Shown: positions 9,075 through 18,117, numbered from the stretch's first letter. The stretch: DNA of 64,000 nucleotides from Janthinobacterium sp. LM6 (GCF_002002885.1 NZ_CP019510.1:4402001-4466000), one strand, 5' to 3'. Numbers and translations: made by a program. Notes: a model not told the origin generated them from the letters alone.

Positions 9075-9604
9075 GGCCGCTGCTGCAAATGCCGGCACAG
9101 ACGCTCGACCGACTCTTCCAGCGCCAGGGCGCCCGTGTCCAGGGTCAGCGCGGCCGCCAGCGGCGCTTCGTAGGGGGCGGACACGCCCGTGAATTCGGCG
9201 ATCTGCCCCGCGCGCGCCTTCGCGTACAGGCCCTTGACGTCGCGCGCCTCGCACACGGCCAGCGGGGTGCTGACGTGGACTTCGATGAAATGCGCCGTGC
9301 CGATGATGGCGGCGGCCATGGCCCGGTCGGCGCGGCTGGGGGAAATGAAGGCGGCGATGACGGTCAAGCCCGCACCGTTCATCAGGCGCGCCACTTCGGC
9401 CACGCGGCGGATGTTTTCATGCCGGTCTTCGGGCGTAAAACCCAGGTCGCGGTTCAAGCCATGGCGCAGCTGGTCGCCGTCGAGCATCGCCACGGCGCGG
9501 CCCTGCGCCTTCAGCGCCTGCACCAGCGACAGGGCGATACTGGTCTTGCCGGCGCCGCTCAAGCCCGTCAGCCAGACCGTCGGGTGTTGCACTTCTATCA
9601 TCAC
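9071..9604 (-). CDS. cysC: Adenylyl-sulfate (APS) kinase
   Basis: This 177-residue stand-alone APS kinase phosphorylates adenosine 5'-phosphosulfate to PAPS in the cytoplasm. The P-loop GLSGAGKT is at 14-21, then the family block [16 protein letters not shown], the [10 protein letters not shown] helix, and the [10 protein letters not shown] and [14 protein letters not shown] segments. Length is normal for an unfused CysC. No cysN or cysD is nearby. It lies 59 bases after the nitrate reductase gene in the same direction, so it may be read with that operon. It is translationally coupled to the diguanylate cyclase gene. The start could be the second ATG (9601). Confidence 0.93.
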   Translation of the reverse strand: MMIEVQHPTVWLTGLSGAGKTSIALSLVQALKAQGRAVAMLDGDQLRHGLNRDLGFTPEDRHENIRRVAEVARLMNGAGLTVIAAFISPSRADRAMAAAIIGTAHFIEVHVSTPLAVCEARDVKGLYAKARAGQIAEFTGVSAPYEAPLAAALTLDTGALALEESVERLCRHLQQRP

Positions 9605-9663
9605 ACTGCCTCTCTGTTATAGAGCTGGCAATATAACAAAGCCGTGCCGGAAAGGACAGATTT

Positions 9664-12333
9664 TCAGGCCGCGCTGCGCGCCTCAAGCAGCAACTGTCGT
9701 ATCTCCGGTACGCAGGAGCCGCAATTGCCGCCCGCCTTGACGCAGGCCGTCACCTGCGCCGTCGTCGTCAGCTGCTGTTCCACGATGGCCGCGCAAATGG
9801 TATTGCGCCCCACGCCAAAGCACGAACACACGGTGGGACCGGCGTCCATGCCCTTGCCGATGGGCTGGCCCAGCAGCACGCCGGCGCGGTCGGCCGCATC
9901 GAGCTGCGCGTGCGCAAACAGGCCTGCCAGCCAGCTGCGCGACGGCAGGTCGGGACGGGGAGAGACATACACGCATTGCGCGATGCGCCCCTCGTCCAGG
10001 TGCACGGCGCGGTACACGCCGGCGCTGGCATCCGCATAATCGAGCCAGTCGGCATTCTCGTCCGTCACGCCCAGCAGCGCGCGCGCCCAGGCGCCGAGAT
10101 CCTCGATGCGCTGGCGGCCGGCCAGTTCGTAGCGCAGGAATTGCTCGCCCTGGATGCGCGTCCAGTGCGCCACGCCGTCCAGGTTCAAGGGCGTGCGGCT
10201 CAGGACAAACGCATGCCAGTGCACGCGGAACTGCTCGATGCGCACGGGCGTGTGCTTGAATTCCGGCTCGCCCGAGACGGGGTCGACGACCGGGTTGACG
10301 ACGGCGCCCACGCGCGCGTCGGACGCATTCGCGTCGCTCCAGTGGATCGGCACGAAGACCTGGCCGCGCGCGATGCCGCCGCCATGCACGACGCGCGCCA
10401 CCATCGCGCCCCAGGCGCTGGAAATGCGCGCCAGCTCGCCTTCGCGCACGCTGTACAGCAGCGCATCCTGCGGGTGGATGTCGATGAAGGCCTCGGCGAT
10501 ATGCCCCGACAGTTTCGCCGCCTTGCCCGTGCGCGTCATCGTGTGCCACTGGTCGCGCACCCGGCCCGTATTCAGGATCAGCGGATAGTCCTCGTCGGGC
10601 ATGTTGCGCGGGGCGCGCGGCGCCGTGGGAATGAAGCGCGCGCGCCCGCCCGCATGCGCGAAGCGCCCGTCGCCGAACAGGCGCGCCCGGCCCTGCGGCC
10701 ACTGCTGCGGCGCCAGGGTATCGTAGCGCGCCGCATCCAGACCGGCCAGGTGGCCCAGGTTGAACAGGCGCTGTGTGGTCCCTTCGTTACGGAAGGCGGA
10801 CAGGCGCGCGTGTTCGTCGAAGATGGCCTGCGGCGAAGTAAAATCGAAGCCGGCATGGCCCATGCGCCGCGCCACCTCGCACAGCACGTCCCAGTCGGCG
10901 CGCGCCTCGCCGGGCGCCGGCAAGAACGCGCGCTGGCGCGAGATGCGGCGCTCGGAATTGGTCACCGTGCCATCCTTTTCGCCCCAACCCAGCGCGGGCA
11001 GCAGCACGTCGGCATGCACGTTCGTATCCGACCCGGCGCTGATGTCCGACACCACCACCAGCTCGCACCTGGCCAGCGCGCGGCGCACCTGGTCGGCATC
11101 CGGCATGCTGACCAGCGGATTGGTGGCGATGATCCACACGGCTTTCACTTTACCCGATTCGATCGCGTGGAACAGTTCCACGGCCTTCAGGCCAGGCTTG
11201 CTGGCCATGCGCGGCGAGTCCCAGAAGGTTTGCACTGCTTCGCGGTGCGCCTCCTGGTCGAGGTCGAGGTGCGCCGCCAGCATGTTGGCCAGGCCCCCCA
11301 CTTCGCGCCCGCCCATGGCGTTCGGCTGGCCCGTGAGGGAAAACGGCCCCATGCCGGGCTGGCCGATGCGTCCCGTCGCCAGATGGCAGTTGATGATGCT
11401 GTTGACCTTGTCCGTGCCGCTCGATGACTGGTTCACGCCCTGCGAAAACGCCGTGACGACCTTGCGCGTGGCGGCAAACGCCTGGTAAAACGCCAGCAAG
11501 GCGTGCGGGTCGACCTTGCAGATGGCCGCCACCTGCAAGGGGTCGCCGCAATCCACGTGGGCGGCCGCCAGCGCGTCGTCGAGGCCCGAGCTGTGCTGCG
11601 TGACGAAAGTGTCATCGATCGCGCCTTCCCGCGCCAGATAGCACAGCAAGCCGTTGAACAGCCACACGTCGGTGCCCGGTTTCACGGGCAGGTGCAAATC
11701 GGCCAGCTCGCAGGTAGCCGTGCGGCGCGGGTCGATCACCACCAGTTTCATGTGCGGCCGGGTTTCCTTGATACGTGTGATGCGCTGGAACAGGATCGGG
11801 TGGCACCAGGCCGTGTTCGAGCCCACCAGCACCACCATGTCGGCCAGTTCCAGGTCTTCATAGCAGCCCGGCACGATATCCTCGCCGAACGCGCGCTTGT
11901 GGCCCGCCACGGCCGACGACATGCACAGGCGCGAATTGGTGTCGATGTTCGCGCTGCCCACATAGCCCTTCATGAATTTGTTGGCCACATAATAGTCTTC
12001 CGTCAGCAGCTGGCCCGAGACATACAGGGCCACGGCGTCGGGGCCGTGCTCGGCTATGATGGCGCGCAGGCCGCCGGCCACCTGGTCCAGCGCAGCGTCC
12101 CAGGAAGCGCGCCGCAGCACGCCGTCGACGCGCACCTGCGGCTGCAGCAGGCGCTTGTCCAGGTCCAGGGTGTCGCCCAGGGCCGAGCCTTTCACGCACA
12201 GGCGGCCCTGGTTGGCCGGGTGCGCCGTGTCGCCGGCGATGCGGATGGCGCCGTCGGGCAGGCGTGTCGCTTCCACGCCGCAGCCGACGCCGCAATACGG
12301 GCAAGTGGTTTTCACGGGCGTGCAGCTTGTCAT
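9664..12333 (-). CDS. nasA: Assimilatory nitrate reductase catalytic subunit
   Basis: This 889-residue molybdopterin enzyme reduces nitrate to nitrite in the cytoplasm. The N-terminal [4Fe-4S] motif has C11, C14, C18 and C46, followed by bis-MGD binding regions and a C-terminal molydopterin dinucleotide-binding domain (VRDQWHTMTRTG block). The last 60 or so residues form a BFD-like [2Fe-2S] domain (CSCFGVG, then CVKAGGNCGSC). This matches NasA-type enzymes that take electrons from a separate FAD reductase. The ATG at 12333 lies 11 bases after the upstream FAD-reductase gene. The frame stays open far upstream, but that part is the opposite-frame shadow of the reductase and nirD genes. It is last of the core operon. 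Confidence 0.95.
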   Translation of the reverse strand: MTSCTPVKTTCPYCGVGCGVEATRLPDGAIRIAGDTAHPANQGRLCVKGSALGDTLDLDKRLLQPQVRVDGVLRRASWDAALDQVAGGLRAIIAEHGPDAVALYVSGQLLTEDYYVANKFMKGYVGSANIDTNSRLCMSSAVAGHKRAFGEDIVPGCYEDLELADMVVLVGSNTAWCHPILFQRITRIKETRPHMKLVVIDPRRTATCELADLHLPVKPGTDVWLFNGLLCYLAREGAIDDTFVTQHSSGLDDALAAAHVDCGDPLQVAAICKVDPHALLAFYQAFAATRKVVTAFSQGVNQSSSGTDKVNSIINCHLATGRIGQPGMGPFSLTGQPNAMGGREVGGLANMLAAHLDLDQEAHREAVQTFWDSPRMASKPGLKAVELFHAIESGKVKAVWIIATNPLVSMPDADQVRRALARCELVVVSDISAGSDTNVHADVLLPALGWGEKDGTVTNSERRISRQRAFLPAPGEARADWDVLCEVARRMGHAGFDFTSPQAIFDEHARLSAFRNEGTTQRLFNLGHLAGLDAARYDTLAPQQWPQGRARLFGDGRFAHAGGRARFIPTAPRAPRNMPDEDYPLILNTGRVRDQWHTMTRTGKAAKLSGHIAEAFIDIHPQDALLYSVREGELARISSAWGAMVARVVHGGGIARGQVFVPIHWSDANASDARVGAVVNPVVDPVSGEPEFKHTPVRIEQFRVHWHAFVLSRTPLNLDGVAHWTRIQGEQFLRYELAGRQRIEDLGAWARALLGVTDENADWLDYADASAGVYRAVHLDEGRIAQCVYVSPRPDLPSRSWLAGLFAHAQLDAADRAGVLLGQPIGKGMDAGPTVCSCFGVGRNTICAAIVEQQLTTTAQVTACVKAGGNCGSCVPEIRQLLLEARSAA

Positions 12334-12344
12334 GGAATGTCCTG

Positions 12345-13571
12345 TCAGGCGGCCTGGGCGCACAGCGCCTGGCCAAACAATAAATGGGCGCGCAGCTTGC
12401 TGATGTCGCGGCGCTGCTGGATCAGGTCGAAATACCAGGGACCGTCCTGCACGTCGCCATACAGCACGGCGCCGGCCAGGCGGCTGCCCTGCACCACCAG
12501 GCGCTTGTAGATGCCGCGGCGCGGGTCGCGCAGCACCAGGTCTTCGCTGCCCTCGCCGCCGAGGATGTCGCCGGCCGAATACAGGTCGATACCCGTCACT
12601 TTCAGTTTGGTGGCGCTGGCCTGCTGCACGTAGCGGCGGTGCCCTGCGCCGGCCAGGTGCGCGCCGCACACGCGCGCCTGCTCCCAGATGGGCGCCACCA
12701 GGCCGAAGGTGGCGCGCCGGTGCTGCACGCATTCGCCCACGGCGTACACGCGCGGATCGTAGCTTTGCAGGCAATCGTCGACGACGATGGCCCGCTCGCA
12801 GTGCAGGCCGGCCGCTTGCGCCAGGGCGATGTTCGGGCGCACGCCGGCCGTCATCACCACCAGGTCGGCGGGTATGCTGCTGCCGTCCGCAAACTGCACG
12901 CCTTCCACGCGGGCGCTGCCCAGAATGGAGGACGTTTGCGCCTGCATCAGGAAACGCAGGCCGCGCGCTTCCAGCGCCGATTTGAGCAGCATCGATGCGG
13001 GCGCGTCGAGCTGCTGGTTCATCAGCGCGCCGCTCATGTGCACCACGGTGACGTCCATGCCCTGGCGCTGCAGGCCGTTGGCCGCTTCCAGCCCCAGCAA
13101 GCCGCCGCCGATGACCACCGCGTGACGGTGCTGGCGCGCCGCCTGCAGCATGGTGTCGACGTCGGCGATGTCGCGAAAACCGATCACGCCGGGCAGCGCG
13201 TGGCCCGGCACCGGCACGATGAAGGGCGTCGATCCCGTGGCCAGCAGCAGGCGGTCGTAGGCTACCGTGATGCCGGACAGCGCTTGTACCGTGCGCGCCT
13301 GGCGGTCGATGCGCACGACAGGATCGCCCGCGTGCAGGGTGATGCCGTTGTGCGCATACCAGTCGCGCGTATGCAGCATGATGTCGTCCACCGACTTTTC
13401 GCCGGCCAGCACGGGCGACAGCAGGATGCGGTTGTAATTGCCGTGCGGCTCGGCGCCGAACACGGTGATGTCGTACAGGTCCGGCGCGAGTTTCAGCAAT
13501 TCCTCGACCGTGCGCATGCCGGCCATGCCGTTGCCGACGACGACTAAAGACGGCCGTGCGGCGGTGTTCAT
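12345..13571 (-). CDS. NAD(P)/FAD-dependent reductase, nitrate reductase electron donor
   Basis: This 408-residue flavoprotein resembles the N-terminal half of NirB. It has FAD motif VVVGNGMAG near residue 10, the ATGSTPF block, NAD(P) motif VIGGGLLGLEAANGL near residue 148, and a second FAD block VYAVGECV near residue 280. It has no Cys-rich domains. It sits between nirD and nasA and most likely carries electrons from NAD(P)H to the nitrate reductase, as the NasC/NasB-type subunits do. The ATG at 13571 overlaps the nirD stop (ATGA). A start 4 codons upstream is less likely. The symbol is left blank because naming differs between systems. Confidence 0.88.
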   Translation of the reverse strand: MNTAARPSLVVVGNGMAGMRTVEELLKLAPDLYDITVFGAEPHGNYNRILLSPVLAGEKSVDDIMLHTRDWYAHNGITLHAGDPVVRIDRQARTVQALSGITVAYDRLLLATGSTPFIVPVPGHALPGVIGFRDIADVDTMLQAARQHRHAVVIGGGLLGLEAANGLQRQGMDVTVVHMSGALMNQQLDAPASMLLKSALEARGLRFLMQAQTSSILGSARVEGVQFADGSSIPADLVVMTAGVRPNIALAQAAGLHCERAIVVDDCLQSYDPRVYAVGECVQHRRATFGLVAPIWEQARVCGAHLAGAGHRRYVQQASATKLKVTGIDLYSAGDILGGEGSEDLVLRDPRRGIYKRLVVQGSRLAGAVLYGDVQDGPWYFDLIQQRRDISKLRAHLLFGQALCAQAA

Positions 13572-13930
13572 ATGGCCACCCACACCATGCCGCCGAACAC
13601 GCGCGCCGGCCAGGCGGCCACCGAGTGTTCAGGCGCTTCGATGCACTCGCCGCTGGCCAGGTCGAAATGCTGCTTGTAGATGGGCGAGGCGACGACGACG
13701 CGCTCGCCGATGCTGCCCACCAGGCCCCGCGACAGCACGGAAGCGCCCGCGTTCGGGTCGACGTTGTCGATGGCGTACACGCGCGGCGCGGCATCGCCGA
13801 CGCGGAACACGGCCACGTGGCGCCCCTGCAGCAGCGCGCACACGCCCGTGTCGGGCACGATGTCGGTCAGGGGGCAGATGACCACCCAGTTGTCGGCGCT
13901 GGCGCTGTTCAATTCATTCATCGCATTCAT
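13568..13930 (-). CDS. nirD: Nitrite reductase (NADH) small subunit
   Basis: This 120-residue Rieske-like protein is the small subunit of the assimilatory NAD(P)H-dependent nitrite reductase. Typical NirD blocks are present: GVCALLQGRHVAVFR, a YAIDNVDP segment and SPIYKQHFDLASGEC. The two Cys-His pairs of a true Rieske cluster are missing, as is usual in NirD. Start ATG at 13930 follows GGAGG, which overlaps the end of nirB 4 bases upstream. The product acts with NirB in the reduction of nitrite to ammonium. Coupling on both sides indicates a single transcript. Confidence 0.93.
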   Translation of the reverse strand: MNAMNELNSASADNWVVICPLTDIVPDTGVCALLQGRHVAVFRVGDAAPRVYAIDNVDPNAGASVLSRGLVGSIGERVVVASPIYKQHFDLASGECIEAPEHSVAAWPARVFGGMVWVAI

Positions 13931-13933
13931 GGC

Positions 13934-16486
13934 TCACGCCTCCACGGCAAGGATGGGAATCACGGTGCTGCGGCGTTCGTCAAGCGTGGCAGGCCGGATC
14001 TGGCCCCGCTCCTCGACGAACACCACGTTTTCATCGTTCTTCTCGCTGTTGACGAAATGGCGGAAGCGCTGGCGCACGGCGGGATTCGTGACGGCTTCCT
14101 TCCACTCGCAGGCATAGGTGTCGACCACGTGCTGCATGTCCGCCTCCAGTTCGTGGGCGATGCCCAGGCGGTCGGCCACGACGACGGCCTTCAGGTAATC
14201 GAGGCCCCCTTCCAGGTTGTCGCGCCACACGCTGGTGCGCTGCAGGCGGTCGGCCGTGCGCACGTAAAACATCAGGAAGCGGTCGACATAGCGCACCAGG
14301 GTCGCTTCATCGAGATCGGACGCCAGCAGTTCCGCATGGCGCGGCTTCATGCCGCCATTGCCGCACACGTACAGATTCCAGCCCTTTTCCGTGGCGATCA
14401 GGCCGATATCCTTGCCCTGCGCCTCGGCGCATTCGCGCGTGCAGCCGGAAACGCCGAACTTGATCTTGTGCGGCGTGCGCAAGCCCTTGTAGCGGTTCTC
14501 CAGTTGAATCGCAAAGCCCACGCTGTCGGCCACGCCGTAGCGGCACCAGGTGGAGCCGACGCACGATTTGACCGTGCGCAAGGATTTGCCGTAGGCGTGG
14601 CCCGATTCGAAGCCGGCCGCGATCAATTCTTCCCAGATGGCCGGCAACTGGTCCACGCGCGCGCCGAACAGGTCGACCCGCTGGCCGCCCGTGATCTTCG
14701 TATATAAACCGTATTTTTTCGCCACCATGCCCACGGCGATCAAGCCGTCGGCCGTCACCTCGCCGCCTGGCATGCGCGGCACGACGGAATACGTGCCATC
14801 CTTCTGGATATTGCCAAGGAAATAATCATTACTATCCTGCAAGCTGGCGTGCACGGGCGACAGCACGAAATCGTTCCAGCAAGATGCGAGGATATTCGCC
14901 GCCACGGGCTTGCACACGTCGCACCCCAAACCCTGGCCATGCGCACCCAGGAGCGCGCCGAAGCTGCGGATCTTGCCCACGCGCACCAGGTGGTGCAATT
15001 CCTGGCGCGAGTACGCAAAGTGTTCGCACACGTGGTTGTTGACGGCCAGGCCCTGCTTCTGCATTTCCGCCTTCATGATCTGCGTCACGAGCGGCACGCA
15101 GCCGCCGCACGCAGTGCCGGCTTTCGTGCAGGATTTTAATGCGCCGATGGTGGTGGCGCCCCCGGCGACGGCCGCGCACAGCGCGCCCTTCGACACGTCG
15201 TTGCACGAGCAGATTTGCGCCGACTCGGGCAAGGCGTCCACGCCCAGGCCGACCTTTTGCTGGCCGTCCGCCTGCGGCAGGATCAGGAATTCGGGGGATG
15301 CCGGCAGCTCGATTTTATTCAGCATCATCTGCAGCAAGGTGCCGTATTCGCTGGCGTCGCCCACCATCACGCCGCCCAGCAGGTACTTGCCGCAGTCGGA
15401 AACGACGATCTTCTTGTAGATCTGCTTGCGCTCGTCCATGAACTGGTAGGAGCGGCTGCCCGGCGCATTGCCATGCGGGTCCCCCAGGCTGGCCACGTCC
15501 ACGCCCATCAGTTTGAGCTTGGTGCTCATGTCGGCGCCCTTGAACGATGCCTCACCCTCCTCCTGCAGCAGGTGGCGGGCAGCGATGCGCGCCATCTCAT
15601 AGCCGGGCGCCACCAGGCCGAACACCAGCCCGCCCCACAGCGCGCATTCACCGATCGCGTAGATATCCGGGTCGGACGTGACGCAGCTGTCGTCGATGGC
15701 GATGCCGCCGCGCGGCCCCACCTCCAGGCCGCAGGCGCGCGCCAGCTCGTCGCGCGGACGGATGCCGGCCGAAAAGACGATCATGTCCGCTTCCAGATGG
15801 CTGCCGTCGGCGAACTGCATGCGGTGCGTGGCAGATTCGCCATCGACGATGGCCAGCGTGTTCTTTTGCGTGTGCACGGTCACGCCCAGTTCCTCGATCT
15901 TGCGGCGCAGGACGCGCGCGCCGCCCTCGTCGACCTGCACGGCCATCAGGCGCGGCGCGAATTCCACCACGTGGGTGTCGAGCTGCAAGTCGCGCAAGGC
16001 CTTCGCGCATTCGAGGCCCAGCAGTCCGCCGCCGATGACCACGCCCGTGGTGGATCTGGCGCCCCAGGCCAGCATGGCTTCCAGGTCTTCGATGGTGCGG
16101 TAGACGAAGCAGCCATCCCTCTCCTTGCCAGGCAGCGGCGGCACGAACGGCGTGGAACCGGTGGCGAACACGAGTTTGTCGTAGATCAAGACTTCGCCCG
16201 TGCTGGCCGTGACGGTTTTCGCCGCGCGGTCGATGGACACGGCCCGCGCATTGAGCTTCAGGACGACGTTGCCCTTGTCGAAAAAGCCGGGCGCCACCAG
16301 CGACAGGTCCTCGGCCGACTTGCCGCTGAAAAATTCGGACAGGTGCACCCTGTCGTAGGCGGGGCGCGGTTCTTCGCACAGCACGGTGACGTGCAGGTGC
16401 GGCGCGTTTTCCAGGGCCAGGCGTTCGAGGAATTTATGTCCGACCATGCCATGGCCAAGGACGACGATGTTCAAGGGGTGGTTCAT
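13934..16486 (-). CDS. nirB: NAD(P)H-dependent nitrite reductase large subunit
   Basis: This 850-residue enzyme performs the six-electron reduction of nitrite to ammonium. An N-terminal FAD/NAD(P) reductase part has VVLGHGMVG near residue 10 and VIGGGLLGLECAKAL near residue 150. A BFD-like [2Fe-2S] region has CSCNDVSKG and CTKAGTACGGC near 430-475. The C-terminal siroheme/[4Fe-4S] module has GSTWCRYG and FGVSGCTRECAEAQ, then CGNGG. Full-length and intact. The ATG at 16486 follows GGAGACAAGC. It is second in the operon, 10 bases after the transporter gene. Confidence 0.96.
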   Translation of the reverse strand: MNHPLNIVVLGHGMVGHKFLERLALENAPHLHVTVLCEEPRPAYDRVHLSEFFSGKSAEDLSLVAPGFFDKGNVVLKLNARAVSIDRAAKTVTASTGEVLIYDKLVFATGSTPFVPPLPGKERDGCFVYRTIEDLEAMLAWGARSTTGVVIGGGLLGLECAKALRDLQLDTHVVEFAPRLMAVQVDEGGARVLRRKIEELGVTVHTQKNTLAIVDGESATHRMQFADGSHLEADMIVFSAGIRPRDELARACGLEVGPRGGIAIDDSCVTSDPDIYAIGECALWGGLVFGLVAPGYEMARIAARHLLQEEGEASFKGADMSTKLKLMGVDVASLGDPHGNAPGSRSYQFMDERKQIYKKIVVSDCGKYLLGGVMVGDASEYGTLLQMMLNKIELPASPEFLILPQADGQQKVGLGVDALPESAQICSCNDVSKGALCAAVAGGATTIGALKSCTKAGTACGGCVPLVTQIMKAEMQKQGLAVNNHVCEHFAYSRQELHHLVRVGKIRSFGALLGAHGQGLGCDVCKPVAANILASCWNDFVLSPVHASLQDSNDYFLGNIQKDGTYSVVPRMPGGEVTADGLIAVGMVAKKYGLYTKITGGQRVDLFGARVDQLPAIWEELIAAGFESGHAYGKSLRTVKSCVGSTWCRYGVADSVGFAIQLENRYKGLRTPHKIKFGVSGCTRECAEAQGKDIGLIATEKGWNLYVCGNGGMKPRHAELLASDLDEATLVRYVDRFLMFYVRTADRLQRTSVWRDNLEGGLDYLKAVVVADRLGIAHELEADMQHVVDTYACEWKEAVTNPAVRQRFRHFVNSEKNDENVVFVEERGQIRPATLDERRSTVIPILAVEA

Positions 16487-16496
16487 GCTTGTCTCC

Positions 16497-17792
16497 TCAG
16501 GCCGCGGCCATGTTCGGTTCGGCCGCTTCGCGGGTAAAGCGCACGGCGATGGCGCACAGGGCCGAGATCACCACCAGCGCGCTGAGGATGGTCAATGTCT
16601 GGCGGATGTCGCCCGTGCCCTTCATCAGGAAGCCGGCCGCCACGGCGCCCACGTTGCCGCCCGCGCCGATGATGCCAGCCACGCCGCCCAGCGCCTTGCT
16701 GTCGATGAAGGGCACCAGCGCGTAGGTGGCGCCGCACGCCATGTGGGTGAACAGGCCGAAGACCAGCATGGCGATGACGGCATACGTGACGCTGTCGACC
16801 TTGGCGAACCACAGCAGGCCCACGCCTTCGCCGATCATCAACATGAACAGCAGGGTCACGCGGCTGTTCAGGTTGCCGCGCAGGGCCAATTTATCCGACA
16901 TCCAGCCGCCCAAAGCCCGGGCAAACAGGGCCAGCAAGCCGAAGCTGCCGGCGGCCAGGCCGGCCGATTTCAACGACAGGCCGAAATGGTCGACGTAGTA
17001 CACGGCGGCGATGTTGTGGATGAAGATCTCGATGCCGAAGCAGGCGCCGTAGGTGACGAACAGCAGCCACACGCGATAATTGCCGCTGGCGGCCTTGAAG
17101 CTGGCCCAGCCGCCTTTCTTCCCCCCCTCAATAGACACGCCAGCCTTGCGCAAATCCGAGTAATTGCCTTCCGGGCAATCCTGCGTGTAGCGCCAGTACA
17201 GGGCAGCCATGACCAGCATCAGCACGCCCGGCACCAGCAGGGCGATGCGCCAGCCCAGCGATTCGGACACGCCCAGCATCAGCACGGCACCGAGCAGCAG
17301 CGGCATCAGCGCCTGCGCCGCACCGCCGCCCGCATTGCCCCAGCCGGCGGCGGCCGCATTCGCCGTGCCGACGACACGGGGGGCGAACATCACGGAGGTG
17401 TGATATTGCGTAATGACAAAGCTGGCGCCGACGGCGCCGATGCCCAGGCGGAAGAACAGGAAACTTTCATAGCTTTGCGACGCGGCCACGCCCAGCACGG
17501 GAATGGCGCCCAGCAGCAGCAAGCCCGTGTACGTCTTGCGCGGGCCGTAGCGGTCGCACAAGGGCCCCACGATCAGGCGCACGAGGATGGTGATGGCGAC
17601 GGCCGCGATATTGATATTCGCCACTTGCGCCAAGGAAAGGCCGAACTCGCCCTTGATGACCGGCATCAGCGGGGCGCAGGCGAACCAGGCGAAGAAACAC
17701 ACGAAAAATGCCATCCACGTCAGGTGGAATGCGCGCATGGGCGGCGTGGCGAGGGAGAAGAGCGCGATGCGCGTTGCTTTTTGGCTGACCAT
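16497..17792 (-). CDS. Nitrate/nitrite MFS transporter, NarK/NasA type
   Basis: This 431-residue inner-membrane protein has about 12 membrane segments and belongs to the nitrate/nitrite porter branch of the major facilitator superfamily. Visible features are an early WMAFFVCFFAWF helix, the loop motif GPLCDRYGPRK after helix 2, and two glycine-rich nitrate-signature stretches (AAAGWGNAGGGAAQ near 140 and GIIGAGGNVGAVAAG near 380). It is the first gene of the operon and should import nitrate. The ATG at 17792 follows GGGAACCTATC. A longer frame extends upstream through the leader hairpins and is not credible as coding. Confidence 0.92.
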   Translation of the reverse strand: MVSQKATRIALFSLATPPMRAFHLTWMAFFVCFFAWFACAPLMPVIKGEFGLSLAQVANINIAAVAITILVRLIVGPLCDRYGPRKTYTGLLLLGAIPVLGVAASQSYESFLFFRLGIGAVGASFVITQYHTSVMFAPRVVGTANAAAAGWGNAGGGAAQALMPLLLGAVLMLGVSESLGWRIALLVPGVLMLVMAALYWRYTQDCPEGNYSDLRKAGVSIEGGKKGGWASFKAASGNYRVWLLFVTYGACFGIEIFIHNIAAVYYVDHFGLSLKSAGLAAGSFGLLALFARALGGWMSDKLALRGNLNSRVTLLFMLMIGEGVGLLWFAKVDSVTYAVIAMLVFGLFTHMACGATYALVPFIDSKALGGVAGIIGAGGNVGAVAAGFLMKGTGDIRQTLTILSALVVISALCAIAVRFTREAAEPNMAAA

Positions 17793-17826
17793 GATAGGTT
17801 CCCGAAATATCCCGTTGATAAAACAA

Positions 17827-17877
17827 AACGGCGCCCGCCCCCGCCGATGAAAAAAATCAGCCTGGGCGGACGCCGTT
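17827..17877 (-). terminator. Intrinsic terminator/attenuator in the nitrate operon leader
   Basis: Arms at 17864-17877 and 17827-17840 pair over 14 bases on the minus strand (AACGGCGTCCGCCC with GGGCGGGCGCCGTT, one G-U). A further 6-bp inner stem lies around a T-rich loop. The transcript continues with TTGTTTTATC. It lies 35 bases before the transporter ATG, so it would stop transcription before the operon unless prevented. Confidence 0.75.
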
Positions 17878-17935
17878 GTCCATGTGGTCCGTCGTTGGAC
17901 CGTTGTGCGTTTATTCAGGGGATCGCCGTTGATCC
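17868..17935 (-). promoter_or_regulatory. ANTAR (NasT-type) antitermination element with three hexaloops
   Basis: On the minus strand, three small hairpins follow each other. P1 is GGATC-AACGGC-GATCC (17935-17920). P2 is GGTCC-AACGAC-GGACC (17901-17886). P3 is GGAC-AACGGC-GTCC (17881-17868). Every loop has six bases with A at position 1 and G at position 4, the hallmark of RNA bound by ANTAR-domain antiterminators such as NasT/NasR. P2 and P3 are only 4 bases apart. P3 uses bases of the terminator's 5' arm, so the two structures exclude each other. NasT itself is not in the window. Confidence 0.75.
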
Positions 17936-17949
17936 GTATCTCTTGTGTA

Positions 17950-17964
17950 GCAAGCGCCGTGCCA
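17950..17964 (-). promoter_or_regulatory. Sigma-54 promoter of the nitrate operon
   Basis: The minus strand reads TGGCAC-GGCGC-TTGC, an exact -24/-12 sigma-54 consensus. Transcription should start near 17938, a few bases before hairpin P1, so the leader would begin with the ANTAR element. Half-sites GGTGCA at 18026-18031 and 18047-18052 lie upstream, 21 bases apart, and could be NtrC contacts; that part is weak. Confidence 0.75.
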
Positions 17965-18117
17965 GCTTTTGCAGGGGCGCGCGGCGCCATTTGCACTGGC
18001 TTTGCGCCAGATCATGGCCAATCACGGTGCAAGCACGCCACTTGCTGGTGCATGCGGGAACCGGCAGGTGGCAACTCTTGTCTAACTTACCATCTGAAGC
18101 CGTTGCGGGAGGCCACG

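Noticed and set aside
7416..9173. Long open frame (585 codons) on the plus strand over the diguanylate cyclase and cysC genes
   Set aside because: It is the antisense shadow of well-supported genes; high GC gives few stops. The composition (His, Gln, Arg rich) resembles no protein family.
12334..13794. Extension of the nitrate reductase frame upstream to 13794
   Set aside because: This part overlaps the reductase and nirD genes in another frame, and the product does not resemble nitrate reductase before the Cys cluster at 12333.
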